A stretch of 64,000 nucleotides of DNA from Streptomyces chattanoogensis (GTDB lineage: Bacteria > Actinomycetota > Actinomycetes > Streptomycetales > Streptomycetaceae): contig NZ_LGKG01000145.1 in NCBI RefSeq assembly GCF_001294335.1, positions 102,064 to 166,063 on the forward strand, given 5' to 3'. Under the pieces are notes generated by a model that was given only the letters and a program-made list of their open reading frames with translations, searched no databases and had not been told where the DNA came from. A program made the translations under genes and the position numbers. This document shows, one piece after another, positions 1 to 8,772 of the stretch; the stretch's first letter is position 1, and every line of letters starts with the position of its first letter.

Positions 1-513
1 GCCGCCCCTGCGGATGGCACCGTCACCGACCGCCTCGTCGAGGCGAACCGGCGCTATGCCACCGCGTTCACCGACCCCGGCATGGACGCCCGGCCCGTCC
101 TCAAGGTCGCCGTGGTCTCCTGCATGGACGCCCGGATCGACCTGCATGCCGCGCTGGGCCTGGAGCTCGGCGACTGCCACACCATCCGCAACGCGGGCGG
201 TGTGGTGACCGACGACATCATCCGTTCCCTGACGATCAGCCAGCGTGCCCTCGGCACCCGGTCGGTCGTCCTCATCCACCACACCGGCTGCGGTCTGCTG
301 AACCTGACCGAGGACTTCCGCCACGATCTGGCGGCCGAGGTCGGACAGCGGCCCACCTGGGCGGTCGAGGCCTTCAAGGACCTCGACGAGGACGTCCGGC
401 AGTCCATGCAGCGGGTGCGCACCTCGCCCTTCCTGCTGCACACGGACGACGTCCGCGGCTTCGTCTTCGATGTGACGACGGGACTGCTGCGGGAGATCGA
501 CCCCCGGCCCTGA
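1..513 (+). CDS. beta-carbonic anhydrase, 5'-truncated by the window edge
   Basis: The reading frame is open from the first base, so the start lies upstream; 170 residues are visible. Beta-class carbonic anhydrases interconvert CO2 and bicarbonate in the cytoplasm using one zinc ion. The diagnostic Cys-x-Asp-x-Arg motif (SCMDAR, visible residues 40-45) and the His-x-x-Cys motif (HHTGC, Cys97) supply the zinc ligands Cys41, His94 and Cys97 and the Asp43/Arg45 pair. The C-terminus is short and polar, as in the small prokaryotic members. An internal ATG at 82 is not the start, because conserved sequence continues upstream of it. The next gene on the same strand begins about 125 bp later. Confidence 0.9.
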   Translation, partial: AAPADGTVTDRLVEANRRYATAFTDPGMDARPVLKVAVVSCMDARIDLHAALGLELGDCHTIRNAGGVVTDDIIRSLTISQRALGTRSVVLIHHTGCGLLNLTEDFRHDLAAEVGQRPTWAVEAFKDLDEDVRQSMQRVRTSPFLLHTDDVRGFVFDVTTGLLREIDPRP

Positions 514-638
514 ATGCGGACGGGCCGGACATACCGGCCGCAGTTGTGCGCAGTTGTCCACAGGTCATGACGCAAAGCCGCGCGGACGGCAAGAATGCGT
601 GGGTGACCAGTGCTGGGGGAAGGGCCGGGGAGGGCCGA

Positions 639-1663
<1,025 letters not shown>

Positions 1664-1664
<1 letters not shown>

Positions 1665-3040
1665 TGTCCGGCGGGGGGAGCTTCGGGGCGGGACACGAGG
1701 GGACGCCGGGTCGGGGCGGGGTGCGGGCGGCGCTCGGGGGGCTGACGACGCGCGGCAGATCGTTCCTGGCGGCCGGGGTGGCCGCCGCGGTGTGCTCGTT
1801 CCTCCTCGGGCAGGCGGATCTGCTGCGGGTCGGGCTGCTGCTGGCGGCGCTGCCGCTGGTGTGCGTCCTGGTGCTGCACCGCACCCGCCACCGCGTCGCG
1901 GGCAGCCGTACGCTCTCCCCCGCCCGGGTGCCCGCGGGCGCCGAGTCCCGGGTCCGGCTGGTGATCGAGAACGTCTCCCGGCTGCCCACCGGGGTGCTGC
2001 TGCTCCAGGACCGGGTGCCCTACGTCCTGGGGCCGCGGCCCCGCTTCGTACTGGACCGGGTCGAGGCCGGCGGCCGCCGCGAGGTCTCCTACCGCGTCCG
2101 CTCCGACCTGCGCGGCCGCTATCCGCTGGGCCCGCTGCAGCTGCGCCTGTCCGACCCGTTCGGGATGTGCGAGCTGACCCGCTCGTTCAGCGCCTCCGAC
2201 ACGCTGACCGTGGTGCCCCGCACGGAGCCCCTGCCGCCGGTCCGGCCGGCGGGCGAGACGCCCGGCTACGGCGACGGGCGGCAGCGCTCCCTGGCGCTGG
2301 CCGGTGAGGACGATGTCATCCCGCGCGGTTACCGCCACGGCGACGATCTGCGCCGGGTCCACTGGCGGTCCACCGCGCGCCACGGCGAGCTGATGGTCCG
2401 CCGGGAGGAACAGCCGCAGAAGGCGCGCTGCACGGTCCTGCTCGACACCCGTGCGGTGGCCCACGACGGGGCCGGGCCCGACTCGGCCTTCGAGTGGGCC
2501 GTGACGGCCGCCGCGTCGCTGGGCGTCCATCTGCCGGCGCGGGGCTTCTCGGTGCGGCTGCTCACCGACACCGGCGCCTCGGTGCCCGGCCCGGACGGCA
2601 CCGGCGGCGATGGGTCCGCCGACGCCGCGGGGCTGCTGCTGGACACCCTGGCCGTGCTGGAGCACTCCGAGGAGGCCGGGCTCTCGGCCGCGTACGACGC
2701 CCTGCGCGGCGGCAGGGAGGGGCTGCTGGTCGCCTTCTTCGGCGATCTGGACGAGGAGCAGGCGGCGGTCGCCGGGCGGATACGGCAGCGCTGCGGCGCG
2801 GCGGTGGCGTTCGTGCTGGACGGGGACGCCTGGCTGCCGGGTCCCGGCGGGATCAGATTCTCGTCGGGACAGGTGCCGGTGGAGGAGCGGGTGCTGATGC
2901 TGCAGAAGGCGGGCTGGACGGCCCTGCCGGTGGCCCCGGGGACCTCGCTGGCCGAACTGTGGCGGTGCGCCGCCGACCGCACCGGGGCGGGCCGGGACCA
3001 CGGCACGCGGAGCGGCGCCACGGCGGGAGGCGGGGCATGA
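1664..3040 (+). CDS. DUF58 domain-containing protein
   Basis: This 458-residue protein has two adjacent N-terminal membrane segments (about 34-52 and 54-71), a beta-rich middle, and the DUF58 signature HWRSTARHGELMVR starting at residue 233. The region after it resembles a von Willebrand A-like fold. DUF58 proteins are the usual partners of MoxR ATPases; their biochemical role is not established, and roles in envelope stress or metal-dependent assembly are proposed. The start overlaps the moxR stop by one base; GTG 1661 is an adjacent alternative. The downstream transglutaminase-like gene begins 40 bp after the stop, so the three form one operon. Confidence 0.88.
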
Positions 3041-3080
3041 GCGCACGGGCGGACAGCGGCGAGGGAAGCGAGGTGGCCGC

Positions 3081-5498
3081 ATGAGCAGCCGGGCGCGGCT
3101 GGCACTGTGTGCGGCGGTGGCGACCCTGTGCGCGGCCTGCGCACTGCTGCCGCTGGTGCAACCGATGGACTGGGTGGTGCTGGCCACGCTCCTGCTGGCG
3201 GTCATGACCGGCGTGGGGGCGCTGACCCGGCGGGTGCCGCTGGCGAGACCGCTGACCGTCGGGGTGCAGGCGCTGGTCGCCGTACTGCTGCTGACCCTGT
3301 TTTTCGCCCACGGCCAGGCGGTTCTCGGGCTGCTGCCCGGCCCGGACGCCGTCACGGAGCTGGGCCGGCTGGTCCACGACGGGGTCCGGGACGTCGGCCG
3401 GTACGCCACCCCGGCCCCGGCCACGCCCGGCATCCGGCTGCTGCTGGTGGCGGGTGTCCTGGTGATCGGTCTGGTGGTGGACGCGCTGGCGGTCACGTAC
3501 CGCAGTGCCGCGCCCGCCGGGCTGCCGCTGCTCGCGCTGTATTCGGTGGCGGCCGGGCTGTCCCAGGGCGGTGCGGGCTGGCTGTGGTTCCTGCTGGCGG
3601 CCGGCGGCTATCTGCTGCTGCTCCTGGCCGAGGGCCGCGACCGGCTCTCCCAGTGGGGCAGGGTCTTCGGCGGGACGGGTACGGGCCGGCCGGGCGGCTT
3701 CGGCTCCGCGGCGGGCGGCCCCGCCCTGGCCCCGGTCCGTACGGGCCGCCGGATCGGCGCGCTGGCCCTCGGCATCGCGCTGGTGGTGCCCGCCGTGCTG
3801 CCCTCGCTGGGCGGCGGGCTGATCGGCCCGCCCGGCGGCGGCAGCGGCCCCGGGGGCGGCGGCGGAACGATCTCCGCGGTGAACCCGCTGGTCTCGCTGC
3901 AGAACAGCCTGAACCAGCCGGAGGACAGGGAAGTCCTCAACTACCGCACGACCGCGGACGACACCCGGGACCTGTATCTGCGGATAGTGGCCCTGGACCA
4001 GTTCGACGGCACGGCCTGGAAGCCGTCCGAGCGCACCGTCACCGACGTCCCCGACCGGCTGCCGGGCCCGCCCGGCCTGTCCGGCAAGGTGGCCGCCACC
4101 AGGATCACCACCTCTGTGTCGACCGCCGAGTGGTACGCCCAGAACTGGCTGCCGCTCCCCTACCCGGCGTCCAGGGTGGACATCGCCGGGCGCTGGCGCT
4201 TCGAGCCCAAGGGCCGCACCCTGGTCGGCGACCGGGGGCAGACCACCCGCGGGGTGCAGTACCAGGTCGAGAGCCTCCAGGTACGGCCGACCGCCAAGCA
4301 GCTGGCCGCGGCCCCGCCGCCGCCCCCGCAGCTGGTGCGCGAATACACCAGGGTGCCTCAGTCACTGCCCCCGGAGGTACGGGCCACCGCGCTCAAGGTC
4401 ACCCGCGGCGCCCGGACCCCGTACGACAAGGCGGTCAAGCTCCAGGACTGGTTCTCGCTCAACGGCGGTTTCACCTACAACACGCAGGTCAGCGCGGGCA
4501 GCGGCAGCGAGGCCATTGCGCGGTTCCTGGAGGAGAAGGAGGGCTTTTGCGTCCACTTCTCCTTCTCGATGGCGGCGATGGCGCGCACCCTGCGCATTCC
4601 GGCCCGGGTGGCGGTCGGCTTCACCCCCGGCTCCCCGCAGTCCGACGGCACGACCTCCGTCAGCCTCAAGGACGCGCACGCCTGGCCCGAGCTGTACTTC
4701 CAGGGCATCGGCTGGACCCGCTTCGAGCCGACCCCGAGCCGCGGCAACGTCCCGGAGTACACCTACCCCGAGCAGGGGCCGGCCGACGGCGGTCCCCGTG
4801 CCCCCGAGCCGAAGCCGGGGCAGTCCGCCGGCGCGCCGGACGCCCCGTCCACGGCTCCGAGCTGTGCCCCCGGTGAGCGGCGGCAGGGCGCCGGGACGGC
4901 CTGCGCCGCACTGCCTGCAGCACCCGGCGGGCGTCCCGCGGACGGCGGTCCGCGGCTGTGGCCGGTCCTGGCCGTCGGTCTGGCCGCCCCGCTCGTCCTG
5001 CTGGTGCCCGTCCTCCCGCTGCTGTGGCGCCTGCGGATGCGGTCCCGGCGGCTGGCGGACGGCGACGGCCCGGCGGGCACGCTGGCCGCCTGGCAGGAGC
5101 TGCTGGACACCGCCTGGGACTTCGGCATCCTGCCGGACGAGTCGCTGACCCCGCGCAGGGCGGCCGACCGGATCGTTCGCATCGGTGAACTGCCGGCGGA
5201 CGCCGCCGGTGCCGTCCACCGGGTGGCGGCGGCCGTCGAGCAGACGCTGTACGCCCCGCGGCCGCGCCCGGCCACCGGGCTCGCCGCGGACGTCCGGCGG
5301 GCCCGCGCCGGGCTGCACACGGCGGCGACACGCGGTCTGCGGCTGCGCGCCCTCCTCGCCCCGCGCTCGGCGGTCCGCCTCGCGCGGGCCTGCGCGGCCC
5401 GCTGGACGGCGTTCGTCGTCCGCTGCAAGTCCAGCGGCCCGGCCACCGCGGCCCGTCGGGCGACGGCGGCCCTGCGGCCGGGACGGCAGCGGGCGTAG
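3081..5498 (+). CDS. TgpA-like transglutaminase-domain membrane protein
   Basis: This 805-residue protein starts with a cluster of about six hydrophobic segments (residues 5-245, the DUF3488/TgpA N-terminal module). A glycine-rich linker follows, then an exported transglutaminase core, a further membrane segment near 625-650 and a cytoplasmic DUF4129-like tail. The core shows catalytic Cys490 (EGFCVHFSFS), His533 (DAHAWPELYF) and the downstream FEPTP block typical of the family. Related TgpA of Pseudomonas is an essential inner-membrane protein with a periplasmic transglutaminase-like domain. Here it completes the MoxR/DUF58/TgpA set. ATG 3081 has a purine-rich site upstream; the short frame starting at 3037 stops after 15 codons and is discarded. 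The substrate is unknown. Confidence 0.88.
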   Translation: MSSRARLALCAAVATLCAACALLPLVQPMDWVVLATLLLAVMTGVGALTRRVPLARPLTVGVQALVAVLLLTLFFAHGQAVLGLLPGPDAVTELGRLVHDGVRDVGRYATPAPATPGIRLLLVAGVLVIGLVVDALAVTYRSAAPAGLPLLALYSVAAGLSQGGAGWLWFLLAAGGYLLLLLAEGRDRLSQWGRVFGGTGTGRPGGFGSAAGGPALAPVRTGRRIGALALGIALVVPAVLPSLGGGLIGPPGGGSGPGGGGGTISAVNPLVSLQNSLNQPEDREVLNYRTTADDTRDLYLRIVALDQFDGTAWKPSERTVTDVPDRLPGPPGLSGKVAATRITTSVSTAEWYAQNWLPLPYPASRVDIAGRWRFEPKGRTLVGDRGQTTRGVQYQVESLQVRPTAKQLAAAPPPPPQLVREYTRVPQSLPPEVRATALKVTRGARTPYDKAVKLQDWFSLNGGFTYNTQVSAGSGSEAIARFLEEKEGFCVHFSFSMAAMARTLRIPARVAVGFTPGSPQSDGTTSVSLKDAHAWPELYFQGIGWTRFEPTPSRGNVPEYTYPEQGPADGGPRAPEPKPGQSAGAPDAPSTAPSCAPGERRQGAGTACAALPAAPGGRPADGGPRLWPVLAVGLAAPLVLLVPVLPLLWRLRMRSRRLADGDGPAGTLAAWQELLDTAWDFGILPDESLTPRRAADRIVRIGELPADAAGAVHRVAAAVEQTLYAPRPRPATGLAADVRRARAGLHTAATRGLRLRALLAPRSAVRLARACAARWTAFVVRCKSSGPATAARRATAALRPGRQRA

Positions 5499-5529
5499 CG
5501 GCCGCAGTACCCCGGCCCTGCACACAGCG

Positions 5530-5562
5530 GCGCGGCCGCCCGATCCTGTCGGGCGGCCGCGC
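5530..5562. terminator. Bidirectional hairpin between convergent genes
   Basis: A perfect 14-bp stem (arms 5530-5543 and 5549-5562) with a 5-base loop TCCTG lies between the transglutaminase stop and the DUF3040 stop on the opposite strand. There is no T-run, which is normal for high-GC actinobacterial terminators. It is well placed to end transcription in both directions. Confidence 0.75.
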
Positions 5563-5589
5563 GAAGTGTGTACGAGGCGGAGGCCGGTC

Positions 5590-5994
5590 TCAGTGGCCCT
5601 GTTCGTCCCTGCGGCGCTGCCAGCGGTCCTCGATGCGGTTCATCATCGAGCGCTTCTGCCTGGGCTGACGGCCTGCCGGTCCGCCCGCGGCGCCCTGGGC
5701 GGCCGGCCGGTCACCCGGTTTGGGGGCCTTACGCCATCCGGTGACGGCCAGTACCGCGCAGCCGAGCATGACGACGAAGCCCACCAGGCTGATCCAGATC
5801 TGGTCCGGGATCATCACACCGGCCATGAGCAGGCCAATACCGACCAGGAAGCCCGCGGCCGCTTGGTAGACCCGTCGCCGGGTGTACGTGCGCAGCCCGC
5901 TTCCCTCAAGCGCCGTCGCGAACTTGGGATCTTCGGCGTACAGCGCTCGCTCCATCTGCTCGAGCATGCGCTGCTCGTGCTCCGAGAGCGGCAC
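5590..5994 (-). CDS. DUF3040 domain-containing membrane protein
   Basis: This 134-residue protein opens with the DUF3040 hallmark PLSEHEQRMLEQMERALYAE, a charged amphipathic helix, followed by two membrane segments (about 46-66 and 68-88) and a basic, proline/glycine-rich tail. DUF3040 proteins are small actinobacterial membrane proteins of unknown function, often encoded near cell-division and envelope genes. It is convergent with the transglutaminase gene and shares the hairpin between them. GGAG in the reverse complement just upstream of the ATG supports this start. The 270 bp upstream of it (5995-6264) contain no gene that I can recognise. Confidence 0.85.
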   Translation of the reverse strand: MPLSEHEQRMLEQMERALYAEDPKFATALEGSGLRTYTRRRVYQAAAGFLVGIGLLMAGVMIPDQIWISLVGFVVMLGCAVLAVTGWRKAPKPGDRPAAQGAAGGPAGRQPRQKRSMMNRIEDRWQRRRDEQGH

Positions 5995-6264
5995 GGAGTC
6001 CTCCTACTCGTCGGTCGCGGGGGGCGACCGGGTGCGACCCTTTCAGGATAGGCAGGGATTCGCCCCCGTGAAACCCGCCCCTCAACGCCAGTTCACTGCT
6101 CCGGGCCGCCACGGCGACCGGTGTGATGCTGGCTGCATTCCCCACCCGCCCTTCCGTCATGCCGGAACGTCGTACCCCGATCATACGGGGAGAAGGGGCC
6201 GATCGGGTGGCCCGTGACCGACTGCACGCGGTGATCGTGCAGCCCGCACGAGGCCGGCCGGGGA

Positions 6265-7020
6265 TCAGTCGCGCTCGGCGAGGACGTGCAGCTGGGTGGC
6301 CACCGAGTGGAAGGCGGGCTGCTCGGCGGCGGCCGCCTCGAGCTTGAGGAGGGCGTCCATGGCGCCGGGCTCGGTGTCGACCAGTACGCCGGGGACCAGG
6401 TCGGCGAAGACCCGTACGCCGTGCACCGCGCCGACCTGCAGGCCGGTGGCGGCGACCAGGTCGGTGAGCTGCTCGGCGGTGAAGCGGCGGGGCACCGGGT
6501 CGCCCGCGCCCCAGCTCCCGGCGGGGTCGGCGAGGGCGTGCCGGGCCTCGGTGAAGTGGCCGGCCAGGGCGCGGGCCAGTACGGCGCCGCCCAGGCCCGC
6601 GGCGAGCAGGCTGAGCGTGCCGGCCGGGCGCAGCGCGTCGACGGCGTTGCGGAGGCCCTCGGCGGGGTCGTCGACGTACTCCAGGACGCCGTGGCACAGC
6701 ACGGTGTCGAAGCCGCCGCGCTCGACGACGTCGAACAGGCCGTGGGCGTCGCCCTGGACGGCGCGCACCCGGTCCTCGACCCCTGCCTCCGCGGCCCGGC
6801 GCTCCAGGGCGAAGAGGGCGTTGGGGCTGGGGTCGACGACCGTGACGCGATGGCCGAGGCGGGCCACCGGGACGGCGAAGTTGCCGGTGCCGCCGCCGGT
6901 GTCCAGGACATCCAGGGCGTCGCGCCCGGCGGTCTTGACCCGGCGCTCCAGGGCGTCCTTGAGGACCTCCCAGACCACGGCGGTACGAAGGGAGGCGCGG
7001 GGGCGCAGCGGGTCAGACAC
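6265..7020 (-). CDS. Class I SAM-dependent methyltransferase
   Basis: This 251-residue cytoplasmic enzyme has a classical Rossmann methyltransferase core. Motif I is VLDTGGGTGN (residues 38-47), the acidic strand-2 end is VVDPSP, motif II/III is the VQGDAHGL area, and motif IV is FDTVLCHGVLEYVDDP. The layout resembles the CmoM/SmtA-type methyltransferases (Methyltransf_11/25 families), but I cannot assign a substrate from sequence. It is transcribed alone, away from the HEPN gene that begins about 150 bp upstream. The start has no competing upstream codon with a better ribosome site. Confidence 0.82.
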   Translation of the reverse strand: MSDPLRPRASLRTAVVWEVLKDALERRVKTAGRDALDVLDTGGGTGNFAVPVARLGHRVTVVDPSPNALFALERRAAEAGVEDRVRAVQGDAHGLFDVVERGGFDTVLCHGVLEYVDDPAEGLRNAVDALRPAGTLSLLAAGLGGAVLARALAGHFTEARHALADPAGSWGAGDPVPRRFTAEQLTDLVAATGLQVGAVHGVRVFADLVPGVLVDTEPGAMDALLKLEAAAAEQPAFHSVATQLHVLAERD

Positions 7021-7170
7021 GGCGGGTGGCTCCTCGGCGGGGGCATGAACATCCAGTCGCCCACCACCCTATTCCGTTCCGCACCGTCCGCGGCCTGCGG
7101 CGCCTCCCCCGCCGTGCATCACGCCCGCCGGAGCCCTCGGGCCGCTGCGCCGCCGCTGCCGCCGCGCCGG

Positions 7171-7656
7171 TCAGCCCGCCCGCTGCGGCGGCAGCGGCGG
7201 CTGGAGCAGCAGCATCCGTTCCACCAGACGCAGGAACATCCACACGTCCCGCAGCAGATCGTCGGCATCGCGGCTGCTGGCCGCGCCGGCTATACCGGCC
7301 TCCGCCCTGGCCCGGCGGTCGGCGCCGGAGGCGAACAGGGCGCTCCATTCGGCGAGTTCGGGCGCGACCTCGGGGAGCACCTCCCAGGCGCTGCGTATCC
7401 GCTGCCGGCGGCGTGGGGTGGTTTCGGGCCGGCCGCGCACGGCGAGCACGGCGGCAGCGGTGCGCAGCGCGGCCAGATGGGCCGTGGCGAACCGTTCGTT
7501 GGGCGTCTCGAGGGTCTCCGCTTCGCCGAGGCCGTGGCGGGCCTGGGCGAGGAGACCGAGGGCGGCGGGCGGTGCTGTCGTCCGCCGCAGGACGGGGTGG
7601 ACATCGCTCGGGGGACCGTACGCAGCGGAGCTGCCCGCGGTGGGACGAGCTGCCAT
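7171..7656 (-). CDS. SAV_6107-type HEPN domain protein
   Basis: A 161-residue helical protein. The segment from about residue 30, with LLAQARHGLGEAE and ERFATAHLAALRTAAAVLA, matches what I know of the SAV_6107 family, which is annotated as HEPN-like and found across Streptomyces. HEPN domains are helical bundles that act as RNases or nucleotide-binding modules, but the catalytic RxxxxH motif is not obvious here, so enzymatic activity is doubtful. ATG 7656 is set by a consensus AGGAGG about 7 bases upstream; an open frame extends to 8247 without a ribosome site and overlaps the divergent promoter region. Confidence 0.72.
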   Translation of the reverse strand: MAARPTAGSSAAYGPPSDVHPVLRRTTAPPAALGLLAQARHGLGEAETLETPNERFATAHLAALRTAAAVLAVRGRPETTPRRRQRIRSAWEVLPEVAPELAEWSALFASGADRRARAEAGIAGAASSRDADDLLRDVWMFLRLVERMLLLQPPLPPQRAG

Positions 7657-7882
7657 GACGAACCTCCTGTCGTCGCATGCCGGTTCGGACCGAATGCTGA
7701 TTCGGGACCGTATGACCCCATCGTGAGGTACACCACTGACAATCGGCGCTGACCTGCACTTTCTCCGACACTCCCACCGAAAAGCGGGGGCATGGCGAAG
7801 GGATCGGACCGGCGGTGCGGGCCGGCCGGACATCGATTCCCCGCAACCCCTTGCGTGCGGGCGGGTGCGGCACCGATACTTT

Positions 7883-7904
7883 TTGAACTGACCAGTCAGT
7901 TCAA
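7883..7904. promoter_or_regulatory. 22-bp perfect palindrome, likely TetR operator
   Basis: Arms TTGAACTGAC and GTCAGTTCAA are perfect inverted repeats around a CA centre. The palindrome lies 32 bp upstream of the ABC-like gene start, the usual place for a TetR-family operator, and a TetR-family gene ends this three-gene unit. The link between site and regulator is inferred from position and architecture. Confidence 0.7.
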
Positions 7905-7935
7905 GTAGCATTCGGCCCGAGGAGGGGAAGGGATC

Positions 7936-8772
7936 GTGGACAGCACCCCGCACGGGGCGGCGGTCACGGCCGCGGGCTTCGGCATCAAGGGCCCCCGCGG
8001 CTGGGCGTTCCGGAGCATCGACATCGCGGCGGCGCCGGGCTCGCTGATCGCCGTGCAGGGCCCGTCGGGTTCCGGCCGTACGTGCCTGCTGCTCGCGCTC
8101 ACCGGACGGATGAAGTCCGCCGAGGGCACCGCCGAGGTCGCCGGGCTGCCACTGCCCAAGAAGATAGCCGCGGTCCGTTCCGTCACCGCACTCGCCCACG
8201 TACCCGGGGTCGCCGAGCTCGACCCGGCGCTGACGGTGGGCGAGCATCTGCGGGAACGCGCCCTGCTGCAGGGCCGGTTCGGGGCCTCGCTGCGGGCGCT
8301 GCTGCGGCCCCGCCGGGAGCGCCGGGCCGAGGCCCGCGCCCTGGTGGACGCCGCGCTCGAGGCGGCCGGGCTGGACCTGGAGTCGCTGCCCAAGGGGATC
8401 CGCACATCGGTGCGTGACCTGGAGCGGCTGGAGGCACTGCGGCTGTCCGTGGCGCTGGCGCTGATCGGCGGCCCGCGGCTGCTGGCCGTGGACGACACCG
8501 ATCTGAAGCTGTCCGACGACGAGCGGCGCCAGGCCTGGGCGATGCTGCGCGCCCTGGCGGCGGCCGGCACGACGGTGCTCGCGGTGTGCAGCGAGCCCCC
8601 GGAGGACGGCGCGGAGGCCGAGGACGTGGTCCTGGTACGCACCGGCCGCACCGAAGCCGTACCGGACGGCGCGGCACAGAGCACGTCCGTACAGAACTCA
8701 GCCGTACAGAACGAGATGGACGACGACGAGGAGGGGGCGGCCGATGCGCTCGCCGAGACTGGCCGCGCTTGA
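7936..8772 (+). CDS. ABC-type ATP-binding-cassette-like protein, degenerate motifs
   Basis: This 278-residue protein has the ABC cassette fold order: a Walker A-like GPSGSGRT (residues 42-49), a helical insert, a region where the signature should be, and a Walker B-like LLAVDDTD. Several essential residues are altered. The P-loop lysine is arginine, no LSGGQ-like signature is visible (VRDLERLEALRLS instead), the catalytic glutamate is aspartate, and the H-loop histidine is missing (VLAVCSE). It may bind a nucleotide without efficient hydrolysis. GTG 7936 follows GGAGGGG at 7921. Its 3' end overlaps the YhgE/Pip gene by 29 bp, and the palindrome at 7883-7904 sits in its promoter. Confidence 0.82.
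   Translation: MDSTPHGAAVTAAGFGIKGPRGWAFRSIDIAAAPGSLIAVQGPSGSGRTCLLLALTGRMKSAEGTAEVAGLPLPKKIAAVRSVTALAHVPGVAELDPALTVGEHLRERALLQGRFGASLRALLRPRRERRAEARALVDAALEAAGLDLESLPKGIRTSVRDLERLEALRLSVALALIGGPRLLAVDDTDLKLSDDERRQAWAMLRALAAAGTTVLAVCSEPPEDGAEAEDVVLVRTGRTEAVPDGAAQSTSVQNSAVQNEMDDDEEGAADALAETGRA

Noticed and set aside
546..638. N-terminal extension of the MoxR protein from GTG 546
   Set aside because: The added residues are outside the family and the ribosome site belongs to GTG 639.
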